Origin: Candidatus Woesearchaeota archaeon
GTDB lineage: Archaea > Nanobdellota > Nanobdellia > Woesearchaeales > WALR01
DNA length: 20,062 nucleotides
Direction of reading: 5' to 3'
Assembly: GCA_015522765.1 (NCBI GenBank)
Contig: WALR01000125.1
Span: forward strand, 1-20,062
Shown: positions 5,127 to 13,681 of the stretch, piece after piece
Position numbering within the stretch: position 1 is the stretch's first letter
How the letters are laid out: every line of letters starts with the position of its first letter
The notes under the pieces: generated by a model
The model's input: only the letters and a program-made list of their open reading frames with translations
The model's database searches: none
What the model was told of the DNA's origin: nothing
Translations under genes and position numbers: made by a program

Positions 5127-7802
5127 ATGGAGTCAAAGAAGGAAGCGGCGGAAGAGAAAGAACAAGAGGTAAAGGAGGAGTTTGCCGAGGAGAAGAGGGA
5201 CGACTATGGCTCAGAGGGAAATGAGGTTGTGGATTTCACACTGAAGAAGGTTGATAAGATAACATTCGGAATGCTCTCCCCCCAGATAATAAGGAAGATG
5301 GCCGCCGCAAAGATAGTCACGCCTGAGCTTTACGACAAGGAGGGCTACCCTGTTGACGGCGGACTAATGGACATCCGGCTGGGAGTAATAGACCCGGGGT
5401 TAAGGTGCAAAACCTGCGGCGGGAAGCTCAAGGAATGCCCGGGCCACTTCGGCTACATCGACTTGGCAAGGCCTGTAATACACATAAGCTTTGTAAGCCT
5501 CGTATACACCCTTCTGAAGAGCACATGCAGCGAGTGCGGGAGAGTGCTCATCCCCGACGAGATGGTAACCAAGTACATGGATGAGCTTGAGAGGGTTGAG
5601 AAAGAACAGGGGATTGAGGCAAGGAGGGAGCACATCCACAACATCATCGCCTCAATAAAGACTATAAGTAAATGCCCCCACTGCGGCGCCAAACAGAAAA
5701 AGATTACCCTTGAGAAGCCGACAACATTCATAGAGAATGACAAGAGGATAACTCCTGTGGACATAAGAGCGAGACTGGAGAAAATACCTGACAAGGACTG
5801 CGAGCTCTTCGGAATAAACCCCAGCGTCGCCCGCCCTGAATGGGCGATACTGACAGTCCTCCCCATACCGCCTGTAACCATGAGGCCGAGCATAACACTT
5901 GAAAGCGGGGAGAGATCAGAGGACGACCTCACCCACAAATTAGGGGACATCGTAAGGATAAACCAGAGGCTCTTCGAGAACCTCAACGCAGGGGCTCCTG
6001 AGATAATAATAGAGGACCTCTGGGACCTCCTCCAGTACCACATAACCACCTTCTTTGACAACAAGGTCGCGCAGCTGCCCCCTGCCAGGCACCGCTCGGG
6101 CCAGCCCCTCAAGACCCTTGCAGAGAGGATATCAAGCAAGGAGGGGAGGATAAGGCACAACCTCGCAGGCAAAAGAACGAACTTCTCATCAAGAACAGTG
6201 ATAAGCCCCGACCTTTTCATAAAGATAAACGAGGTCGGCGTCCCCATGGATGTTGTGATGAAGCTCACCGTGCCCGTAAAGGTGACAGAGTGGAATATGA
6301 ACTACCTAAGAAAATACATTGAGAACGGGCCAAAGATATACCCTGGAGCAAATTACATAGTCAGGCCTGACGGGAAGAAGAAAAAGATAACTGATGAAAC
6401 AAAGGAGCAGATACTCGAGGAACTTGAGCCGGGGTATGTTGTTGAGAGGCATGTGCTCGACGGGGACATAGCACTGTTCAACAGGCAGCCAAGCCTCCAC
6501 AAGATGTCAATGATGTCCCACCATGTGAGGGTTCTGCCCTATAAAACATTCAGGCTTAACCCTGCGGTATGCGCCCCCTACAATGCGGACTTCGACGGGG
6601 ACGAGATGAATCTGCATATACCGCAGACAGAGGAGGCAAGAGCAGAAGCAGAGACGCTACTCCAGGTCCAGACCCAGCTGATAAGCCCGAGGTACGGGCT
6701 CTCAATAATAGGGTGCGTCCAGGATGCCATCTCCGGAAATTACATACTCACCAAAGAGCTGAACCTCCCGAGGAAGGAGGCAATATCCCTGCTGATAAGC
6801 GCTGGGATAACAGAGGTATCAGGACTGCCGAAGAAAGAGGTGGTAAGCGGAAGAGAAATTTTCAGCACAGTGCTGCCCAAAGACTTCAACTTCAGGGGCA
6901 GGGACAGGGAAGGTAACGAGGTAGTTATAGAGAAGGGAAAACTCAAATCAGGAGTGATGGACAAGAACAACCTCGGGGAGGGCTCAGGGCTCATGCTCAG
7001 GAACATCCACAAGATATACGGAGCTGAAGCCACGATAAACATCCTGGGCAAGATATTCATGCTTGGGACACTAACACTGACAAGGTACGGGTTCTCAACA
7101 GGACTTGCAGATACAGACCTGCCTAAAGATGCAAGGGAGGAGATAGATCGCAGAATGAAAGAGGCAGAGGACGAAGTAAAGAAGATGATAAAAACATACA
7201 GGGAAGGAAAATTAGAGGCATTCCCGGGGAGAACGGTCAGGGAAAGCCTGGAATTAATGATACTCGAGAAGCTTAACGAGGCAAGAAACCTCTCAGGGGA
7301 GATAGTTCTCAAACACGCAAGCTTAAAGTCTGATACAATGAAAATGGTGAATTCAGGCGCAAGGGGAACAACACTCAACCTCGCCCAGATGGCGGCATGC
7401 GTCGGCCAGCAGGCGATGAGAGGGAAGAGGATAGAAACAGGCTTCACAGACAGGACGCTCTCCTACTTCAAAAGGGACGACCTAAGTCCGGACTCAAGGG
7501 GGTTCATAAGACACGGGTTCAAGGAGGGGCTGAATCCCTTCGAGTTCTTTTTTATGGCGACGACAGGGAGGGACTCCCTGATGGACACCGCGCTGAGAAC
7601 GCCTAAATCAGGGTATTTATACAGGAGACTTGCAAACGCACTTCAGGACCTCAAGGTAGAATACGACTACACCGTAAGGGACCCCTCAGGGAAGATAATC
7701 CAGTTTAGCTACGGAGAGGACAGGGTGGATGTCTCGAAGAGCGAGGGCGGAAGGATAAATGTTAAGACGATAATAAGGGATGTAATTGAGGGAAAGAGCT
7801 AA
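5127..7802 (+). CDS. rpoA1: DNA-directed RNA polymerase subunit A' (N-terminal part of the beta'-like subunit)
   Basis: 891 residues from ATG 5127. It carries the catalytic aspartates in [15 protein letters not shown] (about residues 485-499). Clamp zinc sites are visible as CKTCG...CPGHFGY (about 94-111) and CSECG...CPHCG (about 134-187). [11 protein letters not shown] precedes the active site. The frame could open at ATG 5109, overlapping the B' stop, but GGTGA at 5118-5122 sits 4 nt before ATG 5127, which favours the internal start. Residues 1-35 are a Glu/Lys-rich extension ([19 protein letters not shown]...) ahead of the usual [13 protein letters not shown] start. The protein ends where archaeal A' normally ends, and A'' follows. 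Confidence 0.97.
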   Translation: MESKKEAAEEKEQEVKEEFAEEKRDDYGSEGNEVVDFTLKKVDKITFGMLSPQIIRKMAAAKIVTPELYDKEGYPVDGGLMDIRLGVIDPGLRCKTCGGKLKECPGHFGYIDLARPVIHISFVSLVYTLLKSTCSECGRVLIPDEMVTKYMDELERVEKEQGIEARREHIHNIIASIKTISKCPHCGAKQKKITLEKPTTFIENDKRITPVDIRARLEKIPDKDCELFGINPSVARPEWAILTVLPIPPVTMRPSITLESGERSEDDLTHKLGDIVRINQRLFENLNAGAPEIIIEDLWDLLQYHITTFFDNKVAQLPPARHRSGQPLKTLAERISSKEGRIRHNLAGKRTNFSSRTVISPDLFIKINEVGVPMDVVMKLTVPVKVTEWNMNYLRKYIENGPKIYPGANYIVRPDGKKKKITDETKEQILEELEPGYVVERHVLDGDIALFNRQPSLHKMSMMSHHVRVLPYKTFRLNPAVCAPYNADFDGDEMNLHIPQTEEARAEAETLLQVQTQLISPRYGLSIIGCVQDAISGNYILTKELNLPRKEAISLLISAGITEVSGLPKKEVVSGREIFSTVLPKDFNFRGRDREGNEVVIEKGKLKSGVMDKNNLGEGSGLMLRNIHKIYGAEATINILGKIFMLGTLTLTRYGFSTGLADTDLPKDAREEIDRRMKEAEDEVKKMIKTYREGKLEAFPGRTVRESLELMILEKLNEARNLSGEIVLKHASLKSDTMKMVNSGARGTTLNLAQMAACVGQQAMRGKRIETGFTDRTLSYFKRDDLSPDSRGFIRHGFKEGLNPFEFFFMATTGRDSLMDTALRTPKSGYLYRRLANALQDLKVEYDYTVRDPSGKIIQFSYGEDRVDVSKSEGGRINVKTIIRDVIEGKS

Positions 7803-7824
7803 TCAGGCAATCATGGTGACAAAA

Positions 7825-9009
7825 ATGAGCGATGTATTCAAGGAATATGAGAGGAAGATACCGCCTAAGCTAATTGAGGAGGTTAAAGAGGCGCTCCCCC
7901 CCAAAACATCAAGGGAAAGGGTAAAGAAGATACTCGAACATGTGTATCAGGAGTGGCTGTCCTCCTGGGCTGAGCCAGGGGAGAGTGTGGGATTAATAGC
8001 GGCTGAGTCAATAGGAGAGCCGGGAACACAGATGACGCTCAACACATTCCACTTTGCAGGCGTGGCAGAGATGAATGTGACCGTTGGGCTCCCAAGAATA
8101 ATAGAGATACTCGACGGAAGGCAGAAGATAAAAACGCCCATGATGGAGATATACCTCAAGAAAGGCTACCACCAGAAGGAGAAGGTAAGGGAGGTTGCAA
8201 GACAGATAAAGGAGACAAAGGCAGGGGAGATAATAAAGGAGTTCGAGATAAACATTGCAGAGATGAATCTTGTAATCAGGATTGACGAGGATGAGATGAA
8301 GAAGCTGGGATTAAAGCCGGCAGAGTTAGTCAAGATTCTTAAGAAGGGTGTGAGGGGGATAGACCTCAAGACAGAGAAAGATAGGATAATAGGCAAGCCG
8401 TCGGAGAAAGACGCAGGTATAAACAGCCTGTATAAGGCAAAAGAAAAAATAAGGAATGCACACATAGCAGGGGTGAAGGGAATAACCCAGGTCCTGCCTG
8501 TAAAGAAGGGGGACGAGTTTGTAGTAGTGACTGCAGGAACAAACCTGGCAGAGATACTCAAATTGGAGTTTGTCGACACATACAGGACAAAAACAAACGA
8601 CATAAAAGAGACCTACGCCGTGCTCGGGATAGAAGCCGCGAGGCAGGCGATAATGGACGAGGTCTTCAAGGTCATAGAGGACCAGGGGCTTAATGTCGAT
8701 ATAAGGCACATCATGCTGGTGGCGGATACAATGTGCTTTTCAGGGACGGTAAAGGGGATAACAAGGTACGGGGTCGTCGGTGAGAAGGCATCCGTCCTTG
8801 CAAGGGCATCATTTGAGACGCCCATAAAACACCTCGTTAATGCCTCGCTCATAGGCGAGGAGGACCCCCTGAAATCAGTTGTTGAGAATGTGATGATTAA
8901 CCAGCCCGTTCCCCTGGGTACAGGGCTCCCTCAGCTGTCTGTAACATTAGCGAGAACTCCAAAGAAGACTGTTAAGAAGAAGAAAACAAAGGGTAAAGCA
9001 AAAAAATAA
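7825..9009 (+). CDS. rpoA2: DNA-directed RNA polymerase subunit A'' (C-terminal part of the beta'-like subunit)
   Basis: 394 residues. It contains the trigger-loop region [24 protein letters not shown] (split here as [11 protein letters not shown] and [13 protein letters not shown], about residues 61-84) and the jaw and cleft parts of Rpb1. The open frame reaches back to 7786 inside A', but GGTGA at 7815-7819 lies 5 nt before ATG 7825, which gives the family-like start [18 protein letters not shown] 7813 is also possible. The last 14 residues are almost all Lys/Thr/Gly ([15 protein letters not shown]), a basic tail. It is coupled to A' by short spacing (22 nt). Confidence 0.96.
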   Translation: MSDVFKEYERKIPPKLIEEVKEALPPKTSRERVKKILEHVYQEWLSSWAEPGESVGLIAAESIGEPGTQMTLNTFHFAGVAEMNVTVGLPRIIEILDGRQKIKTPMMEIYLKKGYHQKEKVREVARQIKETKAGEIIKEFEINIAEMNLVIRIDEDEMKKLGLKPAELVKILKKGVRGIDLKTEKDRIIGKPSEKDAGINSLYKAKEKIRNAHIAGVKGITQVLPVKKGDEFVVVTAGTNLAEILKLEFVDTYRTKTNDIKETYAVLGIEAARQAIMDEVFKVIEDQGLNVDIRHIMLVADTMCFSGTVKGITRYGVVGEKASVLARASFETPIKHLVNASLIGEEDPLKSVVENVMINQPVPLGTGLPQLSVTLARTPKKTVKKKKTKGKAKK

Positions 9010-9021
9010 GCGGTGAAGAAA

Positions 9022-9297
9022 ATGGTCACAAGAGAAGAACTCTCAGCGGAAATTAAGAAGGCGGACGAAGAGGGAAAGCTGGTGATAGGCGCCGAGAGGG
9101 TGATAAAGGAATTAAGGAAGAAGAACATTGCGAAGGTGTACACAAGCAGCAACCCCAGGAAAGAGCTGGCGGACGAGGTAAGAAGGAACTGCAGGATAAC
9201 AGGCATAAGCTATGAAGCAGTTGAGTGGCCTAATGATGAGCTTGGCGTAATATGCAAAAAACCATTCAACATATCGATACTCGGAATTCTCAAATAA
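9022..9297 (+). CDS. rpl30e: Large-subunit ribosomal protein L30e
   Basis: 91 residues of the L7Ae/L30e/S12e kink-turn-binding fold. Typical parts are EIKKADEEGKLVIGAERVIKEL, KVYTSSNP, CRITGISYEAVEWPNDELG and KPFNISILGIL. In archaea it often lies between rpoA'' and nusA, as here. The frame could start at GTG 9013, but that GTG lies inside GCGGTGAAG, a Shine-Dalgarno placed 5 nt before ATG 9022, so 9022 is preferred. The stop is 4 nt before the nusA ATG. Confidence 0.95.
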   Translation: MVTREELSAEIKKADEEGKLVIGAERVIKELRKKNIAKVYTSSNPRKELADEVRRNCRITGISYEAVEWPNDELGVICKKPFNISILGILK

Positions 9298-9301
9298 AAA
9301 G

Positions 9302-9739
9302 ATGGCTTACATGGAAAGGAAAATCTACAATTACAAAATAATAAAGTACATAACAATCTTTGAGACGCTTACAAGGGTCAGCGTGAAGGACTGCTATGAG
9401 GAAGAGGGAAGCGTTTATTTCGTGGTCCCGGAATTCATGGCGGCGAAGGCGATAGGAAGAGGCGGGATAAATATAAAGAACCTTGAGAGGGCGTTCAACA
9501 AGAGGATAAGGGTTGTGGCGTTCAACAAGAATGTAGTAAAGTTTTTAAAGAACCTTTTAACCCCAGTTAGGATAAAGGAGATAAGGGAAGAGGGAAAGAC
9601 GATAACCCTCGTTCCTGAAGACAGCATCTCAAGAGGGAAGATAATAGGGAGAAACGCGTCAAACCTCAGAAAACTCGAACGCTCCCTTAAGAGATATTTC
9701 GATATTGAAGAGGTAAAGGTTGTTCAGAACAAGAGGTAA
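9302..9739 (+). CDS. nusA: NusA-like transcription/RNA-binding KH protein
   Basis: 145 residues with two KH domains, matching the archaeal NusA homologue, which lacks the bacterial N-terminal and S1 domains. KH1 has the GxxG loop [13 protein letters not shown] at about residues 50-62, and KH2 has [13 protein letters not shown] at about 116-128. Its family role is RNA binding linked to transcription termination or elongation; the archaeal function is less well defined. ATG 9302 follows the L30e stop by 4 nt; ATG 9311 is an alternative. There is no clear Shine-Dalgarno, so it may be read by coupling. It is 2 nt from rps12. Confidence 0.95.
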   Translation: MAYMERKIYNYKIIKYITIFETLTRVSVKDCYEEEGSVYFVVPEFMAAKAIGRGGINIKNLERAFNKRIRVVAFNKNVVKFLKNLLTPVRIKEIREEGKTITLVPEDSISRGKIIGRNASNLRKLERSLKRYFDIEEVKVVQNKR

Positions 9740-9741
9740 AG

Positions 9742-10179
9742 ATGGCAAATAAAGCAAAAGGGATAAACGCAGGAAAAAAGCTCCTTCTGAGAAGGAAGAA
9801 GTCGAGATGGAGCAAGAGGGACTATGTAAGGAGAACACTCAATCTTAAAAGGAAATCTGATCCTCTGACAGGGAGCTCCCAGGCGAGGGGGATAGTTCTT
9901 GAAAAGATTCAGCTGGAGGCAAAACAGCCGAACTCTGCCATGAGGAAATGCGCGAGGGTCCAGCTGATAAAGAACGGAAGGCAGGTAACAGCTTTTATGC
10001 CGGGAGACGGAGCCACCAAGTTCATAAGCGAACACGACGAGGTGGTAATAGAGTGCATAGGAGGAAAGATGGGAAGGTCGAAGGGGGACATCCCAGGAGT
10101 CAGATGGCAGGTCATAAAGGTCAACGATCAAAGCCTGTTGGCACTCCTCAAAGGAAAGGTGCAGAAAGCGAGGAAGTAA
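9742..10179 (+). CDS. rps12: Small-subunit ribosomal protein S12 (uS12)
   Basis: 145 residues. It is a decoding-centre protein of the 30S subunit. Diagnostic parts are the [15 protein letters not shown] motif (about residues 61-75) and [21 protein letters not shown], then [14 protein letters not shown]. The N-terminal part is basic ([12 protein letters not shown]). GAGGTAAAG at the end of nusA gives a Shine-Dalgarno 4-5 nt before ATG 9742. It is followed one base later by rps7, the standard str-type order. Confidence 0.97.
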   Translation: MANKAKGINAGKKLLLRRKKSRWSKRDYVRRTLNLKRKSDPLTGSSQARGIVLEKIQLEAKQPNSAMRKCARVQLIKNGRQVTAFMPGDGATKFISEHDEVVIECIGGKMGRSKGDIPGVRWQVIKVNDQSLLALLKGKVQKARK

Positions 10180-10180
10180 G

Positions 10181-10777
10181 ATGGGAATAAAGGCTTTTAA
10201 CAGGTGGAGCGTCGAAGGGATAACCGTCACAGACAAGGGCCTTGAAAGGTATGTCCGGCTCGAGCCAAGGGCTGTCCCAAGGACAGGCGGAAGATACGCT
10301 AAGAACAGGTTTCACAAGTCCAAAGCATTCATAGTGGAGAGGCTAATCAACAAGGTCATGGTTCCAGGCCACAAGGGGAAGAAGCACTTCAAGACATCAG
10401 GCAGGATAACAGGCAAGGGGTCAAGGGCATATAAAATTGTGGAGGAGGTATTCGCCATTATAGAGAAGAAGCTGAACAAGAACCCTGTGGAGGTTTTTGT
10501 AAAGGCGCTTGAGAACGCAGCCCCGAGAGAGGAGGTAATAGCCATAGAGTACGGCGGGGCAAGGTATCCGAAGGCGGTTGAGTGCTCGCCGCAGAGAAGG
10601 ATAGACATAACCCTTAGAATGATGACGCAGGGAGCCTACCAGAAATCGTTCAACAGCAAGAGAAAGATTTCAGAAACACTCGCCAACGAGATTATCGCCG
10701 CCTACAACATGAGCAACACCTCGGTCGCAATAATGAAAAAGAACGACCTTGAGAGACAGGCGGATTCAAGCAGGTAA
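10181..10777 (+). CDS. rps7: Small-subunit ribosomal protein S7 (uS7)
   Basis: 198 residues, archaeal/eukaryotic-type S7. It nucleates the 30S head. Key stretches are AFNRWSVEGITVTDKGLERYV, KSKAFIVERLINKVM, KNPVEVFVKALENAAPREEV, ECSPQRRIDITLRMMTQGA, then RKISETLANEIIAAY. A GAGGAAG Shine-Dalgarno lies at the end of rps12. It is the last gene of the operon. Elongation-factor genes, which commonly follow S7 in archaea, are not here. Confidence 0.97.
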   Translation: MGIKAFNRWSVEGITVTDKGLERYVRLEPRAVPRTGGRYAKNRFHKSKAFIVERLINKVMVPGHKGKKHFKTSGRITGKGSRAYKIVEEVFAIIEKKLNKNPVEVFVKALENAAPREEVIAIEYGGARYPKAVECSPQRRIDITLRMMTQGAYQKSFNSKRKISETLANEIIAAYNMSNTSVAIMKKNDLERQADSSR

Positions 10778-10831
10778 ACACAGCAGGATTCTTAATGGCT
10801 TTACTCCCTAATTCTCATTATCCTTATCGAC

Positions 10832-10844
10832 AAATATATAAAAG
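10832..10844 (+). promoter_or_regulatory. TATA box for the flippase-like gene
   Basis: AAATATATAAAAG lies 55 nt after the rps7 stop. The predicted transcription start is near 10862-10866. The downstream membrane-protein gene is therefore probably transcribed separately from the ribosomal operon. Confidence 0.6.
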
Positions 10845-10894
10845 GCAAGCCATGAAACAAAAATAAGTTGCACCACCTAAATAAGCTCGGAAGG

Positions 10895-11944
10895 ATGAAG
10901 TCAGGGTTAAAGAACATTTTCCTAGTGATTCTCGGTGTATTACTATTCCTCTTAATAATAAAGCTGGTGGGGATAAACAGGATTATAGGCTCGTTCAATG
11001 TGTTCAGGCCGATATACATCATCCCCTACTTTATAGTTTCCCTCCTGATATTCCTGGGATTCGTCATAAGGTGGTACCTGATTTTAAGAGCGATGGGCGT
11101 CAGGGTAAGATTCAGAAGGCTCATCTTTTACAGAATCGCCGCCTACTTCGTCAGCTATGTGACCCCCTCTGCAAAGGTCGGGGGGGAGGGGGTGAGAATC
11201 TATTTTCTTATTAAGGACTGCAGGGTAAAATTAGAGAGCGCACTCTCCTCTGTCCTCACGGACAAGATGATTGAGCTGAGCACAAACGCCATCGTCAGCG
11301 TGATAGCAGGCATGCTTTTCGTAGCCTCCTTCTCCATGCCCATTCCAATAAGAATAGGAATAATCGCAATCTCCCTAGCCGTCTCATTCCTCATATTCAT
11401 GATGTATCAAAGAGTGCTGTCAGGGAAAGAGACAATATACAAAATCATATCAAGGCTTCACCTTAACAGACTGCGCATTGTGAGAAGGTACAGGTTCAGC
11501 ATAATAGAAGCTGAGAAAGAGGTGATAAGGTTTCATAAGAACAGGAAGGAGGTCTTCAGGATAAGCGTACTCATCTCCTTCATCCTGCTCCTGCTCTCAA
11601 TGGTTGAATTCAAGATGATAACCCTGATGTTCGGCTATCATGTGAGCATGGCAATCGTCTTCTTCATCCTGACAGTTGTGGGCGTCGCCTATATACTCCC
11701 ACTACCCGGGGCGCTTGGAATCCTCGAGGGAGGGGAGGTGTCCCTCTTCCTCATCATGGGGCTTAAGGGGAGCGTGGGTTTCAACCTCGCACTGCTGACC
11801 AGGGTGAGGGACATAATATGGAGCATTATCGGGGCGGCATATCTCTACTCGAGAAACATGAACATAAGCAAATTAATATCCCCTGCCAAGAGCTGGAAGA
11901 ATAAGCCCAGAGTGGAGTACTTCAAGAGCTGGAAGGTTAAATAA
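10895..11944 (+). CDS. Polytopic membrane protein of the lysylphosphatidylglycerol synthase TM / flippase-like family (UPF0104)
   Basis: 349 residues with about 8 hydrophobic segments: near residues 6-25, 35-55, 68-90, 112-150, 154-168, 223-240, 246-275 and 280-320. Family-like signatures are LGFVIRWYLILRAMGV, FYRIAAYFVSYVTPSAKVGGEGVR, TDKMIELS, and VAYILPLPGALGILEGGEVSLF. Proteins of this family (PF03706) lack the aminoacyl-transfer domain of bacterial MprF and are usually taken to be lipid-linked substrate flippases; the substrate is unknown. The frame also opens at TTG 10868, which would be almost leaderless from the TATA box. ATG 10895 is preferred, though its upstream GGAAGG is too close for a good Shine-Dalgarno. 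It is convergent with the next gene, 26 nt away. Confidence 0.85.
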   Translation: MKSGLKNIFLVILGVLLFLLIIKLVGINRIIGSFNVFRPIYIIPYFIVSLLIFLGFVIRWYLILRAMGVRVRFRRLIFYRIAAYFVSYVTPSAKVGGEGVRIYFLIKDCRVKLESALSSVLTDKMIELSTNAIVSVIAGMLFVASFSMPIPIRIGIIAISLAVSFLIFMMYQRVLSGKETIYKIISRLHLNRLRIVRRYRFSIIEAEKEVIRFHKNRKEVFRISVLISFILLLLSMVEFKMITLMFGYHVSMAIVFFILTVVGVAYILPLPGALGILEGGEVSLFLIMGLKGSVGFNLALLTRVRDIIWSIIGAAYLYSRNMNISKLISPAKSWKNKPRVEYFKSWKVK

Positions 11945-11970
11945 GGTTTAAAGGGGGCGACTAAAGAAAG

Positions 11971-13440
11971 TTAGACAGAGAGGACAAATGTGTTTGAGCG
12001 AACCCTCCTCTTCTTCCCCTTAAATGTAAATGTGATATAACTCTTGGGAAGGGCTATCCCGCCTATAATTGTCAGCTTAGACTTTATGTTGTAGGTTATT
12101 ATGCGCTCCTCGTAGGGCTCAAATATGGGTATCTCCCACCTGAGTATCGTATTCTTGGAGGGGGTGGAGCTGATTCTTGACGGCTTGAGGGTTCCTACAA
12201 TAAACGCCTTCTCAATCTGGGCGATGGGGGGAATCTTATCAACAACAGTTATATGCTCAAGCGTGTGACCGGTCCTGTTCCTTATGAAGAGCCTGACCTT
12301 AAGCTCTGTGAGGGAATTCTTAGAGCCAATAAATGAGGCGCTCTTTTTGAGAACAACAGGACTCCTGAAGTAGAAGTAGGACACCACAATAAGAAGAAGG
12401 ACAATGAGGGAAACCACAAAAGAGGTGTAATTGGTGAAGATGTCTATTTTGACCTGTCCTCCGGCAGGGATGTTAAGGTCCCACACAAAGTAGCTGCGCC
12501 CCTCAAGAGTCGCAAGGCGGGCATCAGGCGACACCTTCATGAACATGCGGGAAAAGAAGTTAACACGCTTCCTCACGACAGTTTCACGGATGCTGTTACC
12601 TGAATTAGAGAATATAAGCGAGATGTGGGATTTGAAAAGACCCTTCTCTGTCTTCTCCTCCTTCTTAAGCTCGGTGAAGGGGATAACCCTGAATGTCTGC
12701 GGCGGGGAGGTAAAGACAAATGTGCGGTTATTGAAGGGGAGGTAGACCTCCGCAACCATGATATCGCCCAAAGGCGGCTGATTCCTGGGCAGATTAAGGG
12801 TAAAGACAACCCTCTTAGACTCCCCCCTGACCAGATTCACGGTCTTGCTCTTCTCTATAATGCCGCTTTTCAGCCGCACCTCTACCCCTGAATAGTTTTC
12901 AGGAACATTATTCTTGAGCGTGACATAGGCGGAGAACGGGTTTCTAGGATCAATCATTTTGGTAATCTCAAGGGAGACGCTTATTGAGGGGGAATACTTT
13001 GCGTATCTCGAGGAAGAACTCTTTAAAGAGACTGGTATTCTCTTCTCAACGGCCATCCCGTTTTTATCATCACTGACATCTATTGAGAGGAGGTACTGGC
13101 CAGGGGATGCATAGAGGTGCCTTACTGCAATAATAACACTCCTCGAGGAGTTTGGCAGGAGATGAATGTAATAGTCGGAGCGGGGGATTGTGCTTATATC
13201 CCAGTCAAGAACATCAGGGGAGCTTATGGAAAGATACCTTTCAACAGTGTGGTCATTGATGATTGTGAGGTTATAGAGAGCAGTCTCATTAGGGAAGATG
13301 GCATATTTTATTGGGTCCACGAGCACCTGGAACGAGTGAACAGACGGCAGTGAGATGAGCATGAGGAAGAGAATAACAAGCCCAATCCTGAAACCCCTTT
13401 CGTCAACATCCCTGTTTTTAGCGCCCATAGCTCCCCACAT
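11971..13440 (-). CDS. Membrane-anchored surface protein with Ig/DUF11-like domains on both sides of a transmembrane helix
   Basis: 489 residues. An N-terminal signal or anchor (about 18-36, RIGLVILFLMLISLPSVHS) is followed by about 300 extracytoplasmic residues of beta-sandwich character, resembling archaeal COG1470/NEW3 surface proteins. Several N-glycosylation sequons (NETA, NLTI, NSSR, NYSG, NRTF, NYTS) lie in this part. A strong transmembrane segment follows (SFVVSLIVLLLIVVSYFYF, about 341-360), then about 130 residues containing a DUF11-like domain (VVDKIPP ... LRWEIPIFEPYEERIITYNI). A similar pattern (FVWDLNIPAGGQVKIDIFTNY) precedes the transmembrane helix. ATG 13440 is chosen because a TATA box centred 25 nt upstream makes it leaderless. 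Function unknown; a cell-envelope role is inferred. Confidence 0.75.
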   Translation of the reverse strand: MWGAMGAKNRDVDERGFRIGLVILFLMLISLPSVHSFQVLVDPIKYAIFPNETALYNLTIINDHTVERYLSISSPDVLDWDISTIPRSDYYIHLLPNSSRSVIIAVRHLYASPGQYLLSIDVSDDKNGMAVEKRIPVSLKSSSSRYAKYSPSISVSLEITKMIDPRNPFSAYVTLKNNVPENYSGVEVRLKSGIIEKSKTVNLVRGESKRVVFTLNLPRNQPPLGDIMVAEVYLPFNNRTFVFTSPPQTFRVIPFTELKKEEKTEKGLFKSHISLIFSNSGNSIRETVVRKRVNFFSRMFMKVSPDARLATLEGRSYFVWDLNIPAGGQVKIDIFTNYTSFVVSLIVLLLIVVSYFYFRSPVVLKKSASFIGSKNSLTELKVRLFIRNRTGHTLEHITVVDKIPPIAQIEKAFIVGTLKPSRISSTPSKNTILRWEIPIFEPYEERIITYNIKSKLTIIGGIALPKSYITFTFKGKKRRVRSNTFVLSV

Positions 13441-13460
13441 TCCACCCTCACACTCTGAGA

Positions 13461-13470
13461 TTTATATATT
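13461..13470 (-). promoter_or_regulatory. TATA box of the surface-protein gene (leaderless arrangement)
   Basis: On the minus strand the sequence reads AATATATAAA. Its centre is about 25 nt upstream of ATG 13440, so the mRNA would start at or next to the ATG. An A-rich stretch lies further upstream. Confidence 0.65.
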
Positions 13471-13517
13471 TTTTGTTTTTATTTTTTGTTTTGAGAGGAC
13501 AGAAACAGCCGGATAAA

Positions 13518-13619
13518 TGGGGCCGCCGCGATTCGAACGCGGGTTGCCAGCATTCCGTAAGGCGTCAGACCGCCAGGAACCCCAGGCTGGAGTGATAGTC
13601 CAACCTACACTACGGCCCC
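13518..13619 (-). tRNA. tRNA-Pro (GGG) with a 27-nt intron
   Basis: On the minus strand: acceptor GGGGCCG/CGGCCCC fully paired, A73 at 13518, anticodon stem CCAGC/GCTGG, T-arm CCGCG-TTCGAAT-CGCGG. The anticodon loop is CTGGGG plus T after removal of 27 bases, giving anticodon GGG at 13583-13581. The D-stem has three Watson-Crick pairs (GTG/CAC). No CCA is encoded. It is a single-gene unit between two minus-strand protein genes. Confidence 0.9.
13553..13579 (-). other. 37/38 intron of tRNA-Pro
   Basis: The 27-nt insertion lies between G37 (13580) and T38 (13552). It holds a hairpin GGCG (13574-13571)/CGCC (13564-13561), and TTCC...GGAA at its ends. The central helix against the exon is imperfect: C32-G55, U33-G56 (wobble), G34-C57, then G35/A58 mismatch (13555-13558). 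It is therefore a relaxed bulge-helix-bulge. Confidence 0.8.
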
Positions 13620-13642
13620 ATACAATGCGGTGAACGAAACTC

Positions 13643-13654
13643 ATTTAAAAGCTT
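13643..13654 (-). promoter_or_regulatory. TATA box for tRNA-Pro
   Basis: The minus strand reads AAGCTTTTAAAT, centred about 29 nt before G1 of tRNA-Pro. This leaves only a few bases of 5' leader. Confidence 0.55.
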
Positions 13655-13681
13655 ATCCCTGAGATAAATCTTTGGGTTAAA

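Noticed and set aside
13462..13644. Minus-strand open frame covering tRNA-Pro
   Set aside because: It coincides with the tRNA-Pro gene and its promoter and has no protein features.
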